Assembly: GCA_916988195.3 (NCBI GenBank)
Contig: CAKASQ030000006.1
Coordinates: 1-64,000 of the forward strand
Source: Oscillospiraceae bacterium
Lineage (GTDB): Bacteria > Bacillota > Clostridia > Oscillospirales > Oscillospiraceae
Length of the DNA stretch: 64,000 nucleotides
Reading direction: 5' to 3'
The first letter of the stretch is position 1. Each line of letters opens with the position of its first letter. Made by a program: the position numbers and the translations under genes. Under the pieces are notes generated by a model. It worked only from the letters and a program-made list of their open reading frames with translations. It was not told the origin of the DNA and did not search any database. Shown here piece after piece: positions 14,501 through 23,419 of this stretch.

Positions 14501-17293
14501 TGTTTCGATCACATCCAGCACCGTCGCGCCCGCCGGAACCGTCACGCTGGCCTTGTCGATCCACGTCGTTAAGTTGCCGCCCTTGAGCGTGTGCGCCGTT
14601 TCGCCTGCGCCGTGCGCTTCATCGCCCAGCAGCGAGAATGTCACGGTGACCTCTTCGCCCGGTGCCTGTCCGTCCGAAACGCTGATGGTGCAGACCGCCG
14701 GGACGATCGTCCCCGCTGCATTCGCGGCAACCAGATAATACTCTCCCGCCTGCGAGAACGTCACGGTATAATATCCGTTTCCCGTTTCCGCGACCGTATA
14801 GAGATTCTTTTCCAGCGCCTCTCCCGTCGCGCCGTCCGTGGCGCGATAGGCCGTGATCTGTGCGCCCTCGCAGCCGCCGAAGACCGGGTTATATGAGGCG
14901 TCATAGCCGGTCACTGTTTCCAGTGAGATTGAAACCGCCGCGTTTGCGGACGCAGTGTAAGAAAATTTCCCGAACTTCGCGTAGCTTTCCGTCTCCGGAT
15001 AAGACTTGACATACGCCATCGCGACAAAGTGGTCGCCGTCCGAGACCTCCTCGCCAAGTCCCATGCACATCCGGCCGCCATTCCAGTAGCCGGTGTTGCC
15101 GGTATCCTTACCCCAGAACCTCGTGATATATGCGCCGTATTCGCTATCCGCCGCTTGATAGCCGCTCACACCGTCCGGGCAGTATTTCGCATGCACCGCG
15201 CGGAGCACGTCGTCGTTCGTAATTTTGCCGTCCCCGTTCCGGTCGTCCACAGAAAGCTTCTTCTGCGCCACAGCGACGCTTCCCTGATCCGTGATCGTCA
15301 CATAGACGCTCCGCAGGCCGTCATAGTTTCCGTCCGGCGTAAGAACGAAGGTATACGTCGTCTGCGTCACGCCATCTTCCGCCGTCGCGGTGACACGGAT
15401 GATATTCGTGCCCGTTATACCACTTCGGAAGTAGACGCGGTCGGTATAATCACCCGAACCGTCATAGCGCGCCGCCGGGTCGTCGCACGTACCAAGCGTT
15501 ACGCGCAGCGTGCCGCCTTGCGGCGGCTGGAACCAGACGCGCGGTTTCTTCGCCCCCAGCTCCGCATAGTTGAGCACAACTGTTGTTTCACTGACCGAAG
15601 CCGCCGTCGGTGCGCCTGTCGGTTCCTCGTTGCCGTCGGTCACAATATAGGAAATCGTCGTGTCCGCGCTGAGCGCCTTGACCGTGATGGCCGCCGTGTG
15701 CGACACATCCCACGCCGTCTTCCCGTTCAGGGTAGACGTCACCTTGCAGCGGTAATAGGTTACCTGCTCGCCCTCGATTTTCGCCGGAATTTCCGGGACA
15801 TAGCTGCTCGTCGTCGCACGGTCGATGGCCGTCCAGCTTTTTTCATCTGAAGACTTCTCCCACTGATGGCTGAGCGCCGCATTGTCTGCCGCCACTGCCT
15901 CCACCGTAAGGGCCTGTGCCGTCTTTCCGGGCGCATATGCCGCGCTCTGCGGATGCCGGGTAAACTTGACCGCCGGAGCCTGCGTTTTCGCGACCGCGAA
16001 CAGATAGCCGGAGTCGTTTTTGTAATAAATGGTGCCGTCGTCTCCGCAGACCGGGCTTGCCGCGCAGTACTCCGGATAATCCGCCGCGTCAAAGATCGTA
16101 AAGACGTCCGACGCGGTCGTGCTCTCCGGGCGATTCGCGTTCACCCGGATGCAGATAAGCCCGCCCGGCTTATAGTTTGCGCATTCATAGAAATAGAGAT
16201 ACCCCTCCGCCTCCCGCGCTGTGCTCAGAAGGGGCGAGCCCTGCGTGCTGCCGGGCATCGTGAGCTCCCTTTGGAGCGTCAGATCACCCGTCTGCGCGTT
16301 CTCCTTCACAATAGCAAACCCACCGCTCGGCCCCGGACCTGTGCCGGTTCCGACATAGACATAGCCCTTATAATAGACTGGCGTGCTCGTACTTCCCATG
16401 CCGAGAAGGCAGGTCCTGAGCTCCGTGAGCGTACCGGTCGTACCGTCCACCTTCGCCGAGCAGAGATAGCCGCCCTTCGTCGTAAAATAAATCCGCCCGG
16501 TCTGTTCGGAATACGCGAGCGAGCTTCTCTGGTCGCCAAGGTCTTGCAGCTCGAGCACCTGCGGAACGGGATTTTGGCGCGTCTCGTCCTTGCGGAAGCT
16601 CAAAATGCGCGAGGTTCCGTTCACACCGCTCTTCGCGCCATCGTCCGTGCCGACAAAAATATAGTCCCCGACCGCGACCGCGCCGGCCCAGTAAAAGCCG
16701 CCCGCGTTTTCATAGCTCCAGACGTGCTTTCCCGCCGTCGTCAGGCAGACATAGTTCTGTGTGCCGGTCTCCGAATCATAAAATCCCGTGTAGACCCGGC
16801 CTTCGGACACCAGAACCGGGCAGCTGTTCTGTCCTCCGGCGGAAAGCCCGCCAAGCGTCCATTTCTTCGCGAGCGTATCCTTGTTGAATGCCTCGACCAT
16901 GCCGCCGTCCAGCGCCACATAGATCGTGTCCCCGGCGATCGTCGGCGGGATCGTGCCGAAACGGTCCTTCCCGTCCATCACCTGCTGCACGGCCACGCTT
17001 CCGTCCAGCGCCTTGATCTTATAAAGCGTCCGCCCCGCCGTCGCATAGACAAACTCACCCTCCACGACCGGCTGCCCGGCATAGACGGTGCTTGTCGTCA
17101 TGCCCTCCGCCGACGTGCCGATTTTAGCCGCCCATTGGAGCTTTGCATAGTCAGGCGCGGGCGTCTGCACGTCTGTAATGCCCATGTTGCTTCCGTTTCC
17201 CCGGAAGCTGGGCCACGCAGCCATCACCGATCCCGGCAGCAGCCCGAGCACCAGAACCAGCGCCAGCACCAGCGAGACAATTCTCTTCTTCAT
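11543..17293 (-). CDS. Giant multidomain SLH surface protein with toroid and two DUF4430 domains
   Basis: The 1916-residue exported protein (signal peptide 1-25) contains, in order: a PQQ-like beta-propeller (about 25-440); an Ig-like segment (about 445-545); a cadherin-like beta segment (about 550-665); an EF-hand/dockerin-like loop DRNGDGKITNDDV (about 683-695); DUF4430 no. 1 (about 884-1005, NSGWMYTFNG); an alpha-toroid of prenyltransferase type (about 1075-1365); a helical, charged linker (about 1370-1510); DUF4430 no. 2 (about 1516-1636, NSGWMYTVNGEHPD); and three SLH domains (about 1733-1916). Toroid followed by DUF4430 is the transcobalamin order. GGAGGAAGG precedes ATG 17293. The leader carries a cobalamin riboswitch. 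Confidence 0.88.
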   Translation of the reverse strand: MKKRIVSLVLALVLVLGLLPGSVMAAWPSFRGNGSNMGITDVQTPAPDYAKLQWAAKIGTSAEGMTTSTVYAGQPVVEGEFVYATAGRTLYKIKALDGSVAVQQVMDGKDRFGTIPPTIAGDTIYVALDGGMVEAFNKDTLAKKWTLGGLSAGGQNSCPVLVSEGRVYTGFYDSETGTQNYVCLTTAGKHVWSYENAGGFYWAGAVAVGDYIFVGTDDGAKSGVNGTSRILSFRKDETRQNPVPQVLELQDLGDQRSSLAYSEQTGRIYFTTKGGYLCSAKVDGTTGTLTELRTCLLGMGSTSTPVYYKGYVYVGTGTGPGPSGGFAIVKENAQTGDLTLQRELTMPGSTQGSPLLSTAREAEGYLYFYECANYKPGGLICIRVNANRPESTTASDVFTIFDAADYPEYCAASPVCGDDGTIYYKNDSGYLFAVAKTQAPAVKFTRHPQSAAYAPGKTAQALTVEAVAADNAALSHQWEKSSDEKSWTAIDRATTSSYVPEIPAKIEGEQVTYYRCKVTSTLNGKTAWDVSHTAAITVKALSADTTISYIVTDGNEEPTGAPTAASVSETTVVLNYAELGAKKPRVWFQPPQGGTLRVTLGTCDDPAARYDGSGDYTDRVYFRSGITGTNIIRVTATAEDGVTQTTYTFVLTPDGNYDGLRSVYVTITDQGSVAVAQKKLSVDDRNGDGKITNDDVLRAVHAKYCPDGVSGYQAADSEYGAYITRFWGKDTGNTGYWNGGRMCMGLGEEVSDGDHFVAMAYVKSYPETESYAKFGKFSYTASANAAVSISLETVTGYDASYNPVFGGCEGAQITAYRATDGATGEALEKNLYTVAETGNGYYTVTFSQAGEYYLVAANAAGTIVPAVCTISVSDGQAPGEEVTVTFSLLGDEAHGAGETAHTLKGGNLTTWIDKASVTVPAGATVLDVIETAFVAQEDPTYSWKGDPGYIRSVTRSVKGGTTTTLAEGSNGTNSGWMYTFNGVHTNKAVNEQVVGDGDKIVLHYTDDYTLEAGMVYTPADVMERIGAIGEVTRLSGPAIDAARSAYDSLTDEEKTQVKNYQTLLDAEEAFRNLSSSVDWKTAYRETGTKLLDLVLQGKWTTGSVGGEWMMLGLARSERLYGGDVEDYIKALESFVKGNINASGQIRRNGDARSTENARVALAASALGYDARSFAGYDLLAAMADTAWVTKQGNNASAFALLAMNAKTAYLAGDEALQRAAETLVKSLVDKQNPDGGWANTTGNSDLDTTAMALTALAAYRQDNRDAADAITLGLSYLKGQQLPSGAIGTTAETSAQALVALSTLGIDAATDARFSKDGKTVLDGLLQYYLDGGGFYHAASAAGYNQMASEQAYYALAAYARLTGGNAHGLYDMDDAKKLDDAALEDVLREIEALGEITDASRETYVKLETIRQKIRYLKDEDKKTAQDALEEKQSAFDEILAEKKQTARTVSLSKVYDAVIDAARKEDPSLLTEAALEEVRKVMAQAEKDIRDAAHTGEIGDILAKAKTDMENALHTMKVSFRLIGDFLHEEQGDEHKDYVTWIQTKTYSLSAGATVKDLLEKALDETGLQETGADDGYVSAILAPEALGGYWLGEMDNGANSGWMYTVNGEHPDQALNDFTLEAGDKVIWHYVDDYTTEADAETWLKAADISPEEYAKQKLARIVQVIGGGTVEPSLGFSQLGADVTFTFEPDTNQQLLEVTVDGKSIGTPESYTYKNLTLNSRIVATFTGAMLFLDVRREDWFYSDVRYVVEHGLFHGTTQDLFSPNAPMTRGMLVTVLYRLAGSPKSVADSGFADVAAGKYYADAVSWAAENGIVSGVSDGRFAPDSRVTREQLAAILYRYARDKRYDTEKTADLTGFADYEQISGYAAEALSWANAEGLVSGRSKTALSPQGQATRAEVAAILHRFAENVAK

Positions 17294-17370
17294 ACCTTCC
17301 TCCATGTTCCCGGCGTATTTCGCCTGTCTTCCCGGAAACCAAGCCTCTGCCTTCGAAGCCTTCCGCAAAC

Positions 17371-17403
17371 AAAAAAGCTGCCGCACCCAATCGGTGCAGC
17401 AGC
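17371..17403 (-). terminator. Cobalamin riboswitch terminator
   Basis: The minus strand forms GCTGCTGCACC/GGGTGCGGCAGC followed by TTTTTTG. It lies between the aptamer and the first gene, as expected for transcriptional control. Confidence 0.85.
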
Positions 17404-17454
17404 CGTTTTTCTGCGCAAACTGTATGCCCGCCGCCTTTTCCCGCAGCGCCGCAC

Positions 17455-17640
17455 ACAACCACCTTGCAGGTCTCCTGACTCACACGTCCGGGGCTTCCCC
17501 CGCGTCCTTGCGCAGCCTTCTCGGTTTCCCAATGACCGGCTTTCGCCTATGCGTTCAGACTCGTGCATACAGTGCCGGGCGGCGTCTTTCTTACTTCCCG
17601 TTTCCTCTGTCCGCGTACCCGAAGGCCCCCGCGTCCAGAC
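17455..17640 (-). promoter_or_regulatory. Cobalamin (B12) riboswitch
   Basis: The minus strand contains the B12 box GAGTCAGGAGACCTGC (17466-17481). Upstream lie class features: GGCACTGTATGCACGAG, GCCGGTCATTGGGAA, GAGAAGGCTGCGCAAGGACG and the paired GGGGAAGCCCC arm. With the terminator at 17371-17403 this predicts that the three downstream surface-protein genes are expressed when cobalamin is scarce. Confidence 0.92.
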
Positions 17641-17670
17641 ACAAGATGGCGGTATCCTATTATCAGATCC

Positions 17671-17699
17671 ATTATACCGTCCGCCCGGATATTTGTAAA
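17671..17699 (-). promoter_or_regulatory. Promoter of the cobalamin-riboswitch operon
   Basis: The minus strand has TTTACA (17694-17699), a 17 bp spacer and TATAAT (17671-17676), placing the transcript start just before the aptamer. Confidence 0.8.
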
Positions 17700-17729
17700 G
17701 TATTATCTTGCGGTCAGGCTTGCATTTTC

Positions 17730-19571
17730 TTACAACATCTTGCGTCCCTCGCGCGTGACAAGGCAGTATCCGCCCTCTCCGAGGCGCACCTTCCCGGGCA
17801 GCAGGGAGGCAATGCCGCCGCCCATCAGGACCTCGCCCGGAGCGTTCAGCTCCCATATCTTGCGCGATTTGTTGCAGCACACGCAGAGCGTCTGCTCCTT
17901 CGTCCTCCGCAAAAACATCAGCCGCCCGTTTCCGGCCTCCACAACCGTCACATCGCCGGTTTTAAGCGCCGGGAGCGTCCTTTTAAGCTTCGAAAGCGTC
18001 CGGTAAAACGCGACGAGGCTCTCGTCCTCCTCGCCCCACGGATAAAACCGCCGGTTGAAGGGGTCGCGGTAGCCGGTCATTCCGGCCTCGTCTCCGTAAT
18101 AAATGCAGGCAATGCCCGGGAGCGTAAACTGCAAGAACGCCGCCATGCGTAAAAGCTCTTTCCCGCGTGCGAGGTCTTCCTGCGAAAACTGCCGCTTGGC
18201 AAGCTCCGCCCGGTCGCCGTCTCTCGGGTCGAGAAGGGCGTTGATGGCCCGCGGCGTATCGTGCGTCGATAAAATGTTCATCACGCAGGCGAGCACATCC
18301 GCCGGATAATTTTCCGCCAGCGTCATGATCCGCTCGCCCAAATCGCTTCCGTCTGCTTCCCCGCGCACAAACCGGAGAATCTCCTTCTGCCACGGGTAGT
18401 TCATCACGGAGTCTAGCTCCCGGTCGACAAAATACCGCCGCCGAACACCGTAGGCAATCTTGTTGGACGCATCCTCCCAGACTTCTCCGATGAGCAGCGC
18501 GTCCGGCTTTTCCGCCCGGATCCGATCGCGCAGCCGCATCACAAAGCTATCCGGCAGCTCGTCGACCACGTCAAGCCGCCAACCATCTGCGCCCGCGCGC
18601 AGCCAGTGGACCGCGATAGCGTCCTCGCCGTCAATGAGGTACCGCAAAAAGTCCTCGTTGTCTTTTTTCACGCACGGAAGATCCGTGATCCCCCACCAGC
18701 TGGTGTAGCTATCCGGATAGTGCTTGAAGTCGAACCAATCGCGGTATTTGGAATTCGGGTCCGAGATGGCCTCCTGAAAATACCGGCTCCTGCTTCCCAC
18801 GTGGGAAAACACGCCGTCCAAAATCACCCGTATCCCCCGTGCGTGCGCCTCCGCGCACAGCGCCCGGAAATCGTTCTCCGTTCCCAGCATCGGGTCAATG
18901 CGCCCATAGTCGCACGTGTCGTACCGGTGCGTCGAAAACGCGAAGAAGATCGGGTTCAGATACAAAAGCTCCACGCCAAGCTCCTGCAAATAGGAAAGCT
19001 TTTCGCGTATGCCGTTCAGATTGCCGCCGTAAAAGTCGTTGTTCCAGACCTTGCCGTTCGCATCCGGCAGATACACGGGCATATCATGCTTGTCTTCATG
19101 CACCCAATAGGGCTGGAGCTTCTCCGCGCAGTCGCAGCTCCCCGCCTGATAAAACCGGTCGGGAAAAATCTGATACATGACCGCGCCCTTTGCATACTCC
19201 GGCGCGGGGTACCGTTCCTCCACGCAGCTGACCTGCCACAGATCGCCCGCCTCGATGTTTGTGTCGTTTCCCTGCTTCATGAGCCGGAAGGCCTCGTTCT
19301 GCGTTGTGATGAAAAAATAGTAGAAATAAAGGCCCGCAGTTTCAAACGAAAATCCCCCGCTCCACGCCTCGTAGAGCGCATTTCCCTCCGTCTTTCGAAG
19401 CGGCGCGCAAAATGCCTCCGTCACGCCGTCGTCCTGCAAAAACCGCACCTCGGCTCTCACCGTCCGGCAAGAGACCGGAATATCCACCCGCAGGCGGCAT
19501 TGTTCTCCCGGCCGCAGCGTCCCGAATGGGGTCTTGAATTGGGATAGCTTGCTGTCAAATAAAATTCGCAT
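17730..19571 (-). CDS. GH13 alpha-amylase/neopullulanase-like enzyme
   Basis: The 613-residue protein has an N-terminal beta domain (about 1-125) and a GH13 (beta/alpha)8 barrel (about 127-520). The four conserved regions are visible: VILDGVFSH, GWRLDVVDE (nucleophile Asp near 330), LIGEVWEDA (acid/base Glu near 357) and ILSTHDTPR (Asp near 435). A C-terminal beta domain follows. No signal peptide is seen, so it is cytoplasmic and likely trims or debranches glycogen or maltodextrins; the exact specificity cannot be told. It is the last gene of the glycogen operon, 6 bp after glgP. Confidence 0.85.
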   Translation of the reverse strand: MRILFDSKLSQFKTPFGTLRPGEQCRLRVDIPVSCRTVRAEVRFLQDDGVTEAFCAPLRKTEGNALYEAWSGGFSFETAGLYFYYFFITTQNEAFRLMKQGNDTNIEAGDLWQVSCVEERYPAPEYAKGAVMYQIFPDRFYQAGSCDCAEKLQPYWVHEDKHDMPVYLPDANGKVWNNDFYGGNLNGIREKLSYLQELGVELLYLNPIFFAFSTHRYDTCDYGRIDPMLGTENDFRALCAEAHARGIRVILDGVFSHVGSRSRYFQEAISDPNSKYRDWFDFKHYPDSYTSWWGITDLPCVKKDNEDFLRYLIDGEDAIAVHWLRAGADGWRLDVVDELPDSFVMRLRDRIRAEKPDALLIGEVWEDASNKIAYGVRRRYFVDRELDSVMNYPWQKEILRFVRGEADGSDLGERIMTLAENYPADVLACVMNILSTHDTPRAINALLDPRDGDRAELAKRQFSQEDLARGKELLRMAAFLQFTLPGIACIYYGDEAGMTGYRDPFNRRFYPWGEEDESLVAFYRTLSKLKRTLPALKTGDVTVVEAGNGRLMFLRRTKEQTLCVCCNKSRKIWELNAPGEVLMGGGIASLLPGKVRLGEGGYCLVTREGRKML

Positions 19572-19577
19572 CGATTC

Positions 19578-21980
19578 TCAGTCCAGATTCCAGATTTCTT
19601 CCGCGTACTGCTCCACCGCGCGGTCCGACGAGAAAATGCCCGCCTTCGCGATGTTCGTAAGCGACATGTTGCCAAATTTCCGCTGGTCCTTCCACACCGC
19701 GCCGGCCCGCTGCTGCGCCTGGCAGTAGCTCTCAAAGTCCGCCACCGTCATATACCCGTCCGCCGTGCCGAAGTGGTTGGAGGTCAGGCTCTGGACGATG
19801 TCCTCAAACTTTTTCCCGCCGAGCGCGCCGGATGTCAGCATGCCCAGCACCCGGTTCAGCGGCTCCGTCAGATACGCTCTCGGGTCATATCCGCTTCTCC
19901 ACAGCGCCTCGACCTGCTCGGCATGCAGACCGAAGAGGAACATGTTCTCCTCTCCCACCTGCTGGCAGATTTCGACATTCGCGCCGTCAAGCGTCCCAAG
20001 CGTCACCGCGCCGTTGATCATCAGCTTCATGTTGCCCGTGCCGGACGCTTCCTTGCCCGCAACGGAAATCTGCTCGGAGATATCCGCCGCCGGAATGATG
20101 ATCTCAGCAAGAGACACCTTGTAGTCCTCAATGAACACGACCTTGAGCTTTCCGTGCATCGCAGGGTCCGCGTTCACCATGTCGGCGACCGCCACAATTA
20201 AGGATATGATCCGCTTTGCCATCTGATAGCCGGCCGAGGCCTTGGCCGCAAAGATAAACGTGCGCGGCGTCACCTCCATCTGCGGGTCGTCCTTGATCTC
20301 CAGGTACAGCCTTAAAATATGCAGCACGTTCAGAAGCTGCCGCTTATACTCATGCAGCCGCTTGACCTGCACGTCAAAAAGACTCTCCGGGTCAAGGTTC
20401 ACGCCGTTGGCGCGGCTCACATACGCCGCCAACCGCTTCTTGTTCTCCAATTTGATCGCGCGAAGCTTCGCGAGAACCTCTTCGTTATCGTAGAAGCTCA
20501 TCAGCTTCTCGAGCTCCCGCGCGTCCTTCGTAAATCCGCTTCCGATGAGCTCCGTGAGATACCGGGTCAAAGCCGGGTTCGCCTGACAAAGCCAACGTCT
20601 GTAGGCAATGCCGTTTGTGACGTTGATAAACCGGCTCTCGTCTAACCGCGCGTAGTCCCGGAAAATGCCGTCTCTCAAAATCTGCGTATGCAGCTGCGAC
20701 ACGCCGTTTACCTTGTGGCACGCCGCAAGGCACAGATTCGCCATCCGCACCTCTCCGCCGGAGATGGGCGCCATGTAGTCGATCTTTGCCCAGTCGCCCG
20801 GATACGCCAGCTGCAATTGGTTGCGCGTCCGCCGGTCGATCTCGCGCACAATGCCGTATACCCGCGGCAGCTGCTCGCGGAACAGATCGATCTGCCAGTG
20901 CTCAAGCGCCTCAGCCATAACGGTGTGGTTCGTGTAGGAAAGGCACTTGCACGTGATGTCCCAGGCCTTGTCCCAGCCCATTTCGTACTGATCGACGAGC
21001 AGCCGCATCAGCTCCGGCACACAGAGCGCCGGGTGCGTGTCGTTGATATGCACAGCCACTTTATCAGCAAGATTTGTAAGCGTGCCGTACTGCTTGCAGT
21101 GCTCCTTTAAAATCGTCTGCAGCGACGCGGACACCAGCAGATACTGCTGCTTGAGCCGGAGCCGCTTTCCCTCGATATGATCGTCCGCCGGATACAGAAC
21201 CTTCGAGATGGTCTCCGCCATCGTGTTCTGCTCGAGCGCCCGCGCATAATCGCCGCGCGAGAACGCCGCCATGTCAAACCCGTGCGGCACCGTTGCCGAC
21301 CAGAGCGTCAGCTTGTTTGCTGCGTCTGCGTGATAGCCCGAAATATAGAAATCGTGCGGCACGGCCATCACCGACTGATAGCCTACCTGCGCAGCCTTGA
21401 ACTTGCCGTGGTCCATCCACTCATGCACCGTTCCGCCGAAGCGCACCTCGACCGCGTCGTCTTCTCTCGTGCGCAGCCAGACGTCGCCCAGCCCCAGCCA
21501 GTCGTCCGGGAACTCGATCTGCCAGCCGTCGACGATCTTCTGCTTGAAAATGCCGAACTCGTAGCGAATCGAAAAGCCCGTCACCAGGTACTCGAGCCCC
21601 GTCGCCGCGTCCATGTAGCACGAGGCAAGCCGCCCCAGGCCGCCATTTCCAAGTCCCGCGTCCGGCTCCATCTCACAGAGCTTCGGAAGCGAGAACCCGA
21701 GCTCTTTCAAGACCGCGTCCGCCTCGCTGTAAAGCCCTAAATTAAACAGATTGTTCCGAAGCGACGTGCCGACAAGAAATTCCATCGACATATAGTAGAC
21801 CTGCTTGCGCTCTTTTTCCTTGGTTTCCGCCTGAAACGCGCGCTGCTTGTCCTCCAGCATCATCCGCACCGTCACGCAGAGCGCGCGATAGGCCTGCTTT
21901 TCTGTCGCCTCGCGCAGCTCGCAGCCAAACATGCGAAGACACGTCTCTTCTACCAGCTGATGCAGCATTTCCTTTGTCAT
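19578..21980 (-). CDS. glgP: Glycogen/starch phosphorylase (first copy)
   Basis: The 800-residue GT35 enzyme releases glucose-1-phosphate from alpha-1,4-glucans. It has the substrate and PLP signature regions: GLGNGGLGRLASCYMDAATG, the C-terminal EASGTGNMKLMINGA with the PLP Lys, and VQVKRLHEYKRQLLN. ATG 21980 overlaps the glgA stop (ATGA), giving translational coupling. A second phosphorylase is encoded at 31332-33653 in the maltodextrin operon. This one presumably acts on stored glycogen. Confidence 0.96.
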   Translation of the reverse strand: MTKEMLHQLVEETCLRMFGCELREATEKQAYRALCVTVRMMLEDKQRAFQAETKEKERKQVYYMSMEFLVGTSLRNNLFNLGLYSEADAVLKELGFSLPKLCEMEPDAGLGNGGLGRLASCYMDAATGLEYLVTGFSIRYEFGIFKQKIVDGWQIEFPDDWLGLGDVWLRTREDDAVEVRFGGTVHEWMDHGKFKAAQVGYQSVMAVPHDFYISGYHADAANKLTLWSATVPHGFDMAAFSRGDYARALEQNTMAETISKVLYPADDHIEGKRLRLKQQYLLVSASLQTILKEHCKQYGTLTNLADKVAVHINDTHPALCVPELMRLLVDQYEMGWDKAWDITCKCLSYTNHTVMAEALEHWQIDLFREQLPRVYGIVREIDRRTRNQLQLAYPGDWAKIDYMAPISGGEVRMANLCLAACHKVNGVSQLHTQILRDGIFRDYARLDESRFINVTNGIAYRRWLCQANPALTRYLTELIGSGFTKDARELEKLMSFYDNEEVLAKLRAIKLENKKRLAAYVSRANGVNLDPESLFDVQVKRLHEYKRQLLNVLHILRLYLEIKDDPQMEVTPRTFIFAAKASAGYQMAKRIISLIVAVADMVNADPAMHGKLKVVFIEDYKVSLAEIIIPAADISEQISVAGKEASGTGNMKLMINGAVTLGTLDGANVEICQQVGEENMFLFGLHAEQVEALWRSGYDPRAYLTEPLNRVLGMLTSGALGGKKFEDIVQSLTSNHFGTADGYMTVADFESYCQAQQRAGAVWKDQRKFGNMSLTNIAKAGIFSSDRAVEQYAEEIWNLD

Positions 21981-23419
21981 GCCTTGTCCCCCAATGCTTT
22001 GTGATAGAGCGCCATGTAGCTTTCCGCGCCCTTGTCCCAGCCAAAGTCCTGCGACATATCGTGCCGCACGAGCTCCTGCCACTGCTCCGGCGCGTCATAG
22101 TAAAGCGCCAGCGCCCGGTCGATGGCCGCAAGGAAATCGTCCGCGTTATAGCTCTGGAACGTAAAGCCGCGTCCCTCGCTCTCGGGCCCTTCATAGGGAG
22201 GAACCGTATCCTTGAGTCCTCCCGTCGCGTTTACAACCGGCACCGCGCCGAAGCGCATCGCCATCAGCTGCGAGAGCCCGCAGGGCTCAGACTTCGACGG
22301 CATCAGATAGAGGTCTGCCCCCGCGTACACGACGTTTGCAAGGTCCGCGCTGAAACACAGATTCACGCTCACCTGCCGCCCGAACCGCTCCTGAAGTCCC
22401 CGCAGGAACCACTCGTATTTCTCCTCGCCCGTGCCGATGACCACGAGCTGCACCCGCCGGGACATGAGCCGCTCGGCAATATAGCAAAGAAGATCAATGC
22501 CCTTGTGCCCCGCAAGACGCGTCACCATCGCAAGCATCGCCGTATCGCGGTCCTCAGGAAGTCCCAGCGTTTTTTGAAGCGCCAGCTTGTTCTGGAGTTT
22601 GCCCTCCTTGAACGTCTTTTCATTATAATGCGCGGCCAACCCCTCCGTCGTCATTGGGTCAAAAAGCTTCGTGTCAATGCCGTTCGTAATGCCGGTAAAA
22701 TCGCCGCCCCGGCTCGAGAGCACCTGCGACATGCCATGCGCATAGTAAGGGTATCGCAGTTCCTGACAGTACGTCTGCGACACCGTCGACACCTGATCGG
22801 CCGTTACGATCGCGGCCTTCATGAAGTTCGTGCAGTCGTCGAAGCGCAGAACCTCGTCGCACGCTCTGGGCAGGCCGATCACGTCATAGTTAAAGCTCAG
22901 GTTCGCCTTCCCCTGATACTCGATGTTGTGAATCGTGAAGACGCTCTTCGCGTTCGGAAAGCTCTCGTGGTACTCGGTCTTGAGAAGCAGCGGAATCAGC
23001 GCCGCCTGCCAGTCATGGCAATGAATGATATCCGGCTGCAGGCCGATGAACGCCATGGATGCAAGCGCCGCCTTTGCAAAATACGCGTACCGCTCTCCAT
23101 CGTCCGCGCACCCATACACGCAGCCGCGGCAGAAATAGTGCTCGTTGTCAATAAAATAGATCCTGAGCTTTTTTCTCCGGCTCTTGAGCCGCAAAAGCCC
23201 CACGTATTCCCGCCGCCAAGCCAGCGGCACGTCGAAGTAGCCCAGAAATTCCACGTCGTATTTCCCCGAATATTTGATCCGGTCATAGAACGGGATAAAC
23301 ACGCTCACTTCGTTATTCTTGATTTCCGATAATGCCTGCGGCAGCGCCTGCATGACATCGCCAAGGCCGCCCGTCTTGACAAACGGGGCGGCCTCGGAAG
23401 CGACCATTGCAATTTTCAT
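21977..23419 (-). CDS. glgA: Glycogen synthase
   Basis: The 480-residue GT5 enzyme extends glycogen from ADP-glucose. The N-terminal KTGGLGDVMQALPQAL motif (residues 15-30) binds ADP-glucose. The mid-protein VSQTYCQE and C-terminal PSKSEPCGLSQLMAMRFG motifs are canonical. The start overlaps the glgD stop and the stop overlaps the glgP start, each by four bases. The length is typical. Confidence 0.97.
   Translation of the reverse strand: MKIAMVASEAAPFVKTGGLGDVMQALPQALSEIKNNEVSVFIPFYDRIKYSGKYDVEFLGYFDVPLAWRREYVGLLRLKSRRKKLRIYFIDNEHYFCRGCVYGCADDGERYAYFAKAALASMAFIGLQPDIIHCHDWQAALIPLLLKTEYHESFPNAKSVFTIHNIEYQGKANLSFNYDVIGLPRACDEVLRFDDCTNFMKAAIVTADQVSTVSQTYCQELRYPYYAHGMSQVLSSRGGDFTGITNGIDTKLFDPMTTEGLAAHYNEKTFKEGKLQNKLALQKTLGLPEDRDTAMLAMVTRLAGHKGIDLLCYIAERLMSRRVQLVVIGTGEEKYEWFLRGLQERFGRQVSVNLCFSADLANVVYAGADLYLMPSKSEPCGLSQLMAMRFGAVPVVNATGGLKDTVPPYEGPESEGRGFTFQSYNADDFLAAIDRALALYYDAPEQWQELVRHDMSQDFGWDKGAESYMALYHKALGDKA

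Noticed and set aside
15866-17698. A 610-codon plus-strand frame
   Set aside because: It is antisense to the giant SLH gene and runs through the cobalamin riboswitch; the composition is that of a GC-rich shadow.
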